A stretch of 11,289 nt of DNA from Nitrosopumilaceae archaeon (GTDB lineage Archaea; Thermoproteota; Nitrososphaeria; Nitrososphaerales; Nitrosopumilaceae): the NCBI GenBank assembly GCA_007571225.1, contig RKRU01000036.1:1-11289 (forward strand), in the 5' to 3' direction. The notes under the pieces were generated by a model. It had not been told where the DNA came from. It ran no database searches and saw only the letters and a list, made by a program, of their open reading frames with translations. Made by a program: the position numbers and the translations under genes. Below, piece by piece: positions 6,600 through 11,289 of this stretch. Position 1 is the first letter of the stretch. Each line of letters starts with the position of its first letter.

Positions 6600-8025
6600 T
6601 CTGATCCTCTAATACATCATTAATGAGTATGTACTTGTTATACAGTTCGCCAAAGACTCTGCTAAACTCCTCTTGGTTTATGCCGCCCTCATCAAATATT
6701 TCAACTGGTTTTGTCAAACAGCTTCCAGATTCGTTTTTGACAAAAACATACGGCGCGATCTCACTTTGTTTAATGTACTCGGCCGCATCAAGTCCAATCT
6801 TCTTCTTGTTTTTGACTTTGTCTGCCTGAAGATAGTTGCTGATCTCCTCTAGTATAATTGGACTGTGTGTGGTGATTATAATTTTTATCCCTGCCCGTAT
6901 CATACGGATGACACATTTTGTAAACCTTACTTGATTTTCAGGGTGCAGGTGTGCTTCAGGTTCGTCAATTACAAGCAGATCACCTTTGTTGATTATGTAT
7001 CTCAACCACAATACAAGTAGCGCAAGATCGGATATTGCAGATGAGGTTCTTTGAATTGGCGTATTGCCACTTGGGGTGCAGTATTTTATATCTGTCGGCA
7101 CCCCGACTAGGTTTCTAGTGAACTCGATTTTACCGTCAAATAATGCCTCAATTTCGTCGGCACATTCTTTAAATGAGCTAGTTTTATCAGGCATGTTTAT
7201 AATGGTCAGTATCGACTCTATGATGACTCCTGGCAATTTGCGTGCGGCAGAAGAATCCCCATAAACTGTTTGAACAAGAATTGGAAGTATTACTTTGTGT
7301 ATCTGGATGATTCCAGAACGGGCCGATGGTAGATAAAACGAGCGCGGAGGTATATCTTTGAATAGATTTGTGTATATCTCATTGCGAATTATTCCTGAGG
7401 CGCTGTTTAGAAATTCATCCCAGTTTTCTTCAGGTACTGTTATGGTAATTTCACTGTCCGAGTATTCTACTGTGTATATGCTATCGTTGACAGCATCCGT
7501 GTCATACTCTATATCACTAACTCTTCTTATTCTGTATGTGGGTTGTTTGGAGGCACATCTTAGAGAAAGGTCATTAAATGAAAGTATGTGTGGCATGTGA
7601 ACTTCCATACTAAATTTCTTGTTCGAGAAACGAATCAAGTCCCGAGTGGGAGAATCGGTGGCAAAATTATCTGAAACCGTTTTTGTAAACACAAGATTGT
7701 AACGGCGAAGCGCTTCCTCCATATGTTCTTCGATGATGTCGGGTAAAATCTTACAATCTGATCCAGATTTCACTTCTTCTAACATGTGTTTTAGATTTTT
7801 TGCTGCAGTTTTATATTGGTCTGGAAGACGGCCTGGCATGTATCGCCCTTTGTCAATTACACCTGGATGTGTAGACGGGCGCCTAGAATTTATTATTGAA
7901 TGTACTAGTGTTGCGACATAGGTCTTGCCAACGTTATTGGGGCCTATAAATACGGTCAGGGGCTTTAACTCAAAATCTGCATCAAGTAAGGGTCCAAAAT
8001 CTTTAATGGAGAGGCGCATATTCAT
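6589..8025 (-). CDS. OLD-like AAA/ABC-class ATPase, first gene of an ATPase-nuclease pair
   Basis: The 478-residue protein has an SMC/ABC-type ATPase core split by a long insert, as in the OLD-like AAA_15/AAA_21 ATPases. Walker A is GPNNVGKT (28-35), preceded by the family-typical IKDFGPL...FELKPLTVFI. The conserved YLPSARSG stretch is at 231-238, a signature-like RTSSAISDLALL at 326-337, Walker B LLVIDEPEAHLHPE at 350-363, and the switch region TTHSPIILEEI at 385-395. Residues 45-225 form the variable insert. Only about 80 residues follow the switch, too few for the TOPRIM nuclease of true OLD or GajA proteins, so the effector is probably the overlapping gene at 6132-6599. Such ATPases in antiviral systems sense phage components and license a partner nuclease; that role is inferred. 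Composition is lower in G+C than the neighbours. Confidence 0.9.
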   Translation of the reverse strand: MNMRLSIKDFGPLLDADFELKPLTVFIGPNNVGKTYVATLVHSIINSRRPSTHPGVIDKGRYMPGRLPDQYKTAAKNLKHMLEEVKSGSDCKILPDIIEEHMEEALRRYNLVFTKTVSDNFATDSPTRDLIRFSNKKFSMEVHMPHILSFNDLSLRCASKQPTYRIRRVSDIEYDTDAVNDSIYTVEYSDSEITITVPEENWDEFLNSASGIIRNEIYTNLFKDIPPRSFYLPSARSGIIQIHKVILPILVQTVYGDSSAARKLPGVIIESILTIINMPDKTSSFKECADEIEALFDGKIEFTRNLVGVPTDIKYCTPSGNTPIQRTSSAISDLALLVLWLRYIINKGDLLVIDEPEAHLHPENQVRFTKCVIRMIRAGIKIIITTHSPIILEEISNYLQADKVKNKKKIGLDAAEYIKQSEIAPYVFVKNESGSCLTKPVEIFDEGGINQEEFSRVFGELYNKYILINDVLEDQNGQ

Positions 8026-8053
8026 TTTTAATCTATATTAGCCTGTAATGTTG

Positions 8054-8060
8054 TATAAAT
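8054..8060 (-). promoter_or_regulatory. TATA-like box for the ATPase-nuclease operon
   Basis: Read on the minus strand this is ATTTATA, centred 32 bases before the ATG at 8025. It predicts a transcript starting a few bases ahead of the start codon. No Shine-Dalgarno sequence precedes that ATG, whereas the downstream nuclease start has one. Confidence 0.5.
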
Positions 8061-8082
8061 ATTCGTTTTTATGTTCAGTATG

Positions 8083-8213
8083 ACTTCACCTGTCCCTTGT
8101 ATAGATCCGTCAACCTTGTTATATGTACTCAAACATGACTGAAAAACCCTTACTACACTACTAAAGAGGCCTTATTTACAGTTATTTTTTGTGCTAGGCG
8201 GGGCAGGTGAAGT
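8083..8213. mobile_element. MITE-like element with 14-base terminal inverted repeats
   Basis: ACTTCACCTGTCCC (8083-8096) is inverted at 8200-8213 (GGGGCAGGTGAAGT) with one mismatch in 14. The element is 131 bases long. It is flanked on both sides by TATG (8079-8082 and 8214-8217), which looks like a 4-base target-site duplication. It has no coding capacity. It lies just upstream of the ATPase promoter and contains TATTTACAGTTAT (8173-8185), the reverse complement of the pstS promoter 13-mer. The parent transposon family is not recognised. Confidence 0.6.
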
Positions 8214-8239
8214 TATGCTGTGTTTAGTAGTTGGAAATG

Positions 8240-8323
8240 GTAACTGTTTACATCTTCCACGCCTAAATGACTGATTCTAGGCACAAATTTGGCAAATTGT
8301 TTATGCTGGACGTAAATAGTTAC
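8240..8323 (+). repeat. Cassette-flanking direct repeat, right copy
   Basis: This is the 84-base counterpart of 5821-5900, in the same orientation. It begins with GTAACTGTTTAC (8240-8251) and ends with GTAAATAGTTAC (8312-8323), which are inverted copies with one mismatch, so the unit itself is bounded by short inverted repeats. Similarity to the left block continues at 8334-8349. Together the two copies bracket the minus-strand gene pair and the MITE-like element. Confidence 0.8.
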
Positions 8324-8354
8324 GACTGGATCTTATTTTGGAGAGAACCTGGCC

Positions 8355-8366
8355 GTAAATAGTTAC
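8355..8366 (+). repeat. Extra copy of the repeat-end 12-mer
   Basis: GTAAATAGTTAC here is identical to 8312-8323, and the following ACACT matches the bases after 5898 in the left copy. It lies about 70 bases before the STT3 start and marks the outer edge of the right flanking block. The rest of the 8367-8434 spacer holds an A/T-rich patch (AATTTTAAT at 8413-8421) and nothing else I recognise. Confidence 0.6.
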
Positions 8367-8434
8367 ACTGCGAGCCGTTCCGTACTTGTCTTCTAACGTC
8401 GACTGTTCTCAGAATTTTAATGTACTAGCGGGGG

Positions 8435-10870
8435 ATGGTAGCATCTTACCGCCCACAGGCAAAAAGAGTAATATTCAAACCACATTCACACACACCAGTG
8501 AACGCAGAAAACAGATTGGCAACCATAGGAGGGTTCGAGTTCAGATCAAAACACCTGATTATAATAGCCATACTGGCCATCTCATTCACGATAGCCTTCC
8601 TCATAAGGGCCCAGCCCGTCCAGTATGGCTTTGAGCTCAATGAGTTTGATCCATTCTTCAATTACAGGGCCACCCTGTACATGGTAGAAAACGGCATACC
8701 TGCATACTATGAGTGGCACGATACTATGAGCTGGCATCCGGACGGGCGCGACGTTTCGGGCACCTCACAGGCAATGCTACACCTGTCGGCCGCACTCACC
8801 TACCAGATATTTGGTGGTGGCATGTCACTGTATGATTATACCATAATATTTCCTGCTGTGTTTGGCGCCCTTACGGCAGTCGTGATCTTTGCGATGGTGC
8901 GTGTGATAGGGGGAACCGGCGCGGGGCTGTTTGCGGCCATGCTCTATTCAGTCTCCCTTCCAATACTGGTGCGCTCCCCGATAGGATGGTTCAAGTCAGA
9001 GCCGTTTGGATTGTTTCTTAGCATACTTGCAGTCTACCTGCTCATAAGCGGCCTGTACTCTGCTAGGCAGAGATGGGTTGCAGCATCAAAGCTGGTGGCT
9101 GCCGGATTCTTTGTATCAGCATCAGTCTCGGCATGGGGAGGAAACATGTTCTTTATCATACCAATTGGCATACTGTTCTTGGCCCTGCCGTTTCTGCGCA
9201 CGGATCATAAATTTTTAATATGGGCAGTCCCCCTCTTTGCCGCATCCACGCTAGTTACGTCCCTAGTATTTGAGCGCGGTATAGCATCCACCCCGTTGAC
9301 CGGTGTTGTAGTTGCGATACCTGCAGCATTTTTGGTCGTATGCATACTTGTACAGAAGAGATCTGCACACCACAAGCTGAGAAACGGACTGATCGTACTT
9401 GTGGTGCTGCTTGTAATGGTGCCCGTATTTGCAGTCGCAAACGCGGAGCTGGAACTGGTCCCACTACCAAGCTACCGATACATTAACGCCCTGAACCCGT
9501 TTATGACAACTGACATACCGCTGGTAGAGTCTGTGGCAGAGCATGCAACTACGTCCACCTCACAATCCTTTCTGTTCCATTCTGTACTTATGATATTTGC
9601 AGGCATTGGGGTGTGGCTTGTGATTCGGGCCATATCGGAGGGGCGGGCCTCCGGTGTCAGGCACGACATGTTTGTATTCTCACTTGTGATCGGTATGGTC
9701 GGCGTATACATCAGCTCCTCGTACGTGCGCCTAGAGGTCTTTGCGGCAATAGGGGTCATAGTACTGGCATCACTGGGACTCTCCATGCTGTCAAGGGAGT
9801 TCTTTGGAAGGAGTGGCACAATAGGCATGTATGGTATGAAGGGAGATCATAATGGTAGTATGGACGATGAGAAGACATCTGATACGGCCAGCAGGCCGCA
9901 ACAGGTGGGGGAGGCCACTTCGCCTGCCACGAGAGCCGCGCGCGCAAAGGCCGTGCGGGCGCAGCGCAAGGTCATGCGCACAATCTCGCAGCCTGCAGCC
10001 GCACATGGCACGACACCTGAATACAAGAGGAAGCGAACAGACCACAGGATAAGCATCCCGTTTATGGTAGGTGTGGTGGCCCTGCTTTTGATGCCGCTGG
10101 TGTACTCTAGTTCTACTATGGCAGCAGACGTATTTACGTACATGGATCAGCCTCCCACAATCTTGACTGGCGGGGCCTCCTTTGCCATACCTACAAACGA
10201 CTGGCTGCACGCACTGGCGTGGATCAAAAACAGTACGGCTCCAGATGCCATTATAGCTGCGTGGTGGGACTATGGCTACTGGATAAGCACGATGGGCGAG
10301 AGGACCTCGCTTGCAGACAACGCCACCCTAGACAGCAAAAAGATAGAGCGCATCGCAAACATGTTTCTGGTGTCCCCAGACGAGGCGTGGTCCGAGCTTC
10401 AGGCTATGGAGGCCGACTATGTGCTTGTATTTGTGGCGGGCCAAAAGCTTGCAAGTAATTCCGACGCGCTGCTATACATGCTGCAGCACGGGGGGGACGA
10501 GTCCAAGAAGCAGTGGTTCATGAGGATAGCCGGACACAACCCGAACATATACTTGGAGCCTGATGGCATCAGCGGCACGGAACACTTTTGGACAAACACG
10601 GCGCTTGCACAGTTCTTTCCGTTTGAGTTGGTGTCATATGTGAACCCAATGGACCCATCACAGCCGTTCCCCACGTATGTGCCACAGTCCATACCCATAT
10701 ATGTACAGAACGTCAAGTATCCCGCAGACGGGGACGGGCCATTCAGACTTGCATATTCTTCGCCCTCATTTGCAGATATGTCAGTGGGGCCGCTGATTGG
10801 GATCTTCATATATGAGGTCAACGACGACTATACGGTGCCCATGAGTATAGACATATCCGAACTGAATTAA
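8435..10870 (+). CDS. Dolichyl-phosphooligosaccharide-protein glycotransferase, STT3/AglB type
   Basis: This is the membrane enzyme that transfers a lipid-linked glycan to Asn in N-x-S/T sequons of exported proteins. It has 811 residues and about 13 hydrophobic segments between 40 and 560, followed by a C-terminal extracytoplasmic domain. Catalytic landmarks are Asp72 in NEFDPFFNYR, the GWFKSEP loop (184-190) in place of the second acidic motif, SVAE (366-369), matching the SVSE/TIXE element, and WWDYG (610-614), which recognises the sequon. Residues 460-540 form an unusual hydrophilic, Ala/Arg-rich loop before the last helix. The start is uncertain. The ATG at 8435 follows a G-run (GCGGGGG), but an in-frame GTG at 8498 has an AATATT box about 25 bases upstream, and the first helix begins only near residue 40. 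Its likely clients include the secreted protein at 2428-4206, which has five sequons. Confidence 0.93.
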   Translation: MVASYRPQAKRVIFKPHSHTPVNAENRLATIGGFEFRSKHLIIIAILAISFTIAFLIRAQPVQYGFELNEFDPFFNYRATLYMVENGIPAYYEWHDTMSWHPDGRDVSGTSQAMLHLSAALTYQIFGGGMSLYDYTIIFPAVFGALTAVVIFAMVRVIGGTGAGLFAAMLYSVSLPILVRSPIGWFKSEPFGLFLSILAVYLLISGLYSARQRWVAASKLVAAGFFVSASVSAWGGNMFFIIPIGILFLALPFLRTDHKFLIWAVPLFAASTLVTSLVFERGIASTPLTGVVVAIPAAFLVVCILVQKRSAHHKLRNGLIVLVVLLVMVPVFAVANAELELVPLPSYRYINALNPFMTTDIPLVESVAEHATTSTSQSFLFHSVLMIFAGIGVWLVIRAISEGRASGVRHDMFVFSLVIGMVGVYISSSYVRLEVFAAIGVIVLASLGLSMLSREFFGRSGTIGMYGMKGDHNGSMDDEKTSDTASRPQQVGEATSPATRAARAKAVRAQRKVMRTISQPAAAHGTTPEYKRKRTDHRISIPFMVGVVALLLMPLVYSSSTMAADVFTYMDQPPTILTGGASFAIPTNDWLHALAWIKNSTAPDAIIAAWWDYGYWISTMGERTSLADNATLDSKKIERIANMFLVSPDEAWSELQAMEADYVLVFVAGQKLASNSDALLYMLQHGGDESKKQWFMRIAGHNPNIYLEPDGISGTEHFWTNTALAQFFPFELVSYVNPMDPSQPFPTYVPQSIPIYVQNVKYPADGDGPFRLAYSSPSFADMSVGPLIGIFIYEVNDDYTVPMSIDISELN

Positions 10871-10905
10871 CTATTTGGCGGCAACGTTACTATAGGCGCA
10901 CTCTG

Positions 10906-11022
10906 ATGATACACATGGTGGTGGTCTTTGGTTGCCTTGGTGCTGCGATTTGTGTAGTTTTTCTGCGGCCAGGCTTTAACTGGCATCAGAATAGGCCGTA
11001 CATCGATAGATGCCTAGTTTGA
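10906..11022 (+). CDS. Possible 38-residue single-helix membrane peptide
   Basis: An ATG at 10906 opens a frame of 38 codons ending at a TGA at 11020-11022. Residues 4-20 (MVVVFGCLGAAICVVFL) form one hydrophobic helix, followed by a polar, Arg-containing tail. It lies 36 bases after the STT3 gene on the same strand, so it could share its transcript. No clear TATA box or Shine-Dalgarno sequence precedes it, and there is no family recognition. An alternative ATG at 10915 would trim three residues. Short hydrophobic frames arise by chance, so this is a weak call. Confidence 0.22.
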   Translation: MIHMVVVFGCLGAAICVVFLRPGFNWHQNRPYIDRCLV

Positions 11023-11174
11023 GCCTGTAATCGGTTATTGTATGTGGTAGTGTATGGCAGCTGAGACTTTGTCTGAATTATCATATGCGGAAGACGTTCA
11101 TGCGGCAGGCACATTTTGGAGCATGGTTCATGACATGCATGTCCATCATGTCTTTTGGCCTCTAAAAGTGAACC
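11023..11174. other. Non-coding spacer with inverted repeats near the right end
   Basis: Between the small possible peptide and the right-edge gene I see no tRNA or other RNA gene. The spacer contains a perfect 12-base palindrome, GACATGCATGTC (11132-11143). It also holds a 9-base inverted repeat, CATGGTTCA (11122-11130) against TGAACCATG (11169-11177), that straddles the palindrome and includes the ATG at 11175. Operator or start-codon masking is possible but unproven. Confidence 0.45.
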
Positions 11175-11289
11175 ATGGCGGGGAATGCCACACTTGAAGG
11201 GTACGATTCTCACCACACACCCGACAGCTTGCTGATCGGGTGGGAAATAATGGGCGAGACTACCACACTTGAAGGGTACGATTCATCAC
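11175..11289 (+). CDS. Start of an unrecognised gene with a 25-residue repeat, cut by the window edge
   Basis: An ATG at 11175 (CCATGGCG) opens a frame that is still open at the last base. It has 38 complete codons: MAGNATLEGYDS, then HHTPDSLLIGWEIMGETT, then TLEGYDSS. The segment TLEGYDS recurs after exactly 25 codons. The DNA repeat behind it is 22 bases, identical at 11188-11209 and 11263-11284, and weaker similarity extends upstream of each copy. Codon choice is compatible with the neighbouring genes. The start lies within a 9-base inverted repeat (11122-11130 with 11169-11177). I do not recognise the family; a repeat protein is the simplest reading. The antisense frame is also open over part of this stretch (Cys/His-containing), so coding on + is probable but not certain. 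Confidence 0.45.
   Translation, partial: MAGNATLEGYDSHHTPDSLLIGWEIMGETTTLEGYDSS
11188..11284. repeat. 22-base direct repeats 75 bases apart, with a hairpin between them
   Basis: The 22-base sequence starting CCACACTTGAAGG is identical at 11188-11209 and 11263-11284. Between them CACCCGA (11218-11224) pairs with TCGGGTG (11236-11242), and inner CAG (11225-11227) pairs with CTG (11232-11234) around CTTG, leaving one bulged A. The 75-base period is a whole number of codons, which favours a protein repeat over a CRISPR array. Confidence 0.8.

Noticed and set aside
8157..8231. Second inverted repeat, ACTACTAAA (8157-8165) against TTTAGTAGT (8223-8231)
   Set aside because: It is nine bases of A/T-rich sequence crossing the end of the MITE-like element, with a 57-base gap. 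It is plausible by chance and does not extend.
10986..11216. Minus-strand Cys/His-rich frame resembling a zinc-finger protein
   Set aside because: It overlaps the + frame with its codon-phased repeat, its Cys and His spacing does not fit a standard C2H2 or ribbon pattern, and it has only a GTG start. It is kept as an alternative, not called.
11188..11284. CRISPR array (two identical 22-base repeats separated by 53 bases)
   Set aside because: Only two copies, a spacer of unusual length containing a hairpin, a period divisible by three with an open frame through both copies, and no cas genes.

Overview
The window reads as archaeal DNA, most likely from a marine or host-associated ammonia-oxidising lineage of Nitrososphaerota (Thaumarchaeota). 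Three things point there. TATA-like boxes sit about 25 bases ahead of GTG or ATG starts, which suggests leaderless transcripts. The oligosaccharyltransferase is of the STT3/AglB type. The phosphate-binding protein ends in an IP-WIK...QYLI-EGII motif that I know from secreted Nitrosopumilus-type proteins. The species cannot be fixed from sequence alone.

Layout. Positions 1-512 hold no convincing gene: an Asn/Asp-type trinucleotide repeat array runs into a start-less frame ending in one hydrophobic helix, followed by short duplications. Next is an overlapping ABC exporter pair (ATPase 513-1535, permease 1532-2356). Then come a secreted mosaic protein (2428-4206: signal peptide, NHL propeller, Thr/Asp linker, HYR domain, RTX-like calcium-binding repeats) and a PstS-like phosphate-binding protein (4435-5757). 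After an inserted cassette, STT3/AglB follows at 8435-10870. The right end holds a possible 38-residue membrane peptide and the start of a gene that runs off the window and has a 25-residue internal repeat.

The most interesting part is 5821-8366. All clear flanking genes are on the + strand. Between pstS and stt3 sits a two-gene minus-strand cassette: an OLD-like AAA ATPase (6589-8025) overlapping a small protein with a PD-(D/E)XK nuclease signature (6132-6599). Sampled lines of the cassette are 40% G+C, against 48-53% in sampled flanking genes. It is bracketed by two diverged direct repeats (5821-5900 and 8240-8323) whose ends carry GTAA....TTAC-type inverted repeats. A 131-base MITE-like element with 14-base terminal inverted repeats and a TATG target duplication lies at its promoter end. 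I infer an acquired, probably antiviral, two-gene system not obviously matching a named family.

Functionally the flanking genes concern the cell surface: an exporter, a secreted adhesion-like propeller protein with five N-glycosylation sequons, a phosphate receptor, and the enzyme that would glycosylate such proteins. A recurring TAACTGT/GTAAA motif links the pstS promoter with the repeats around the cassette.
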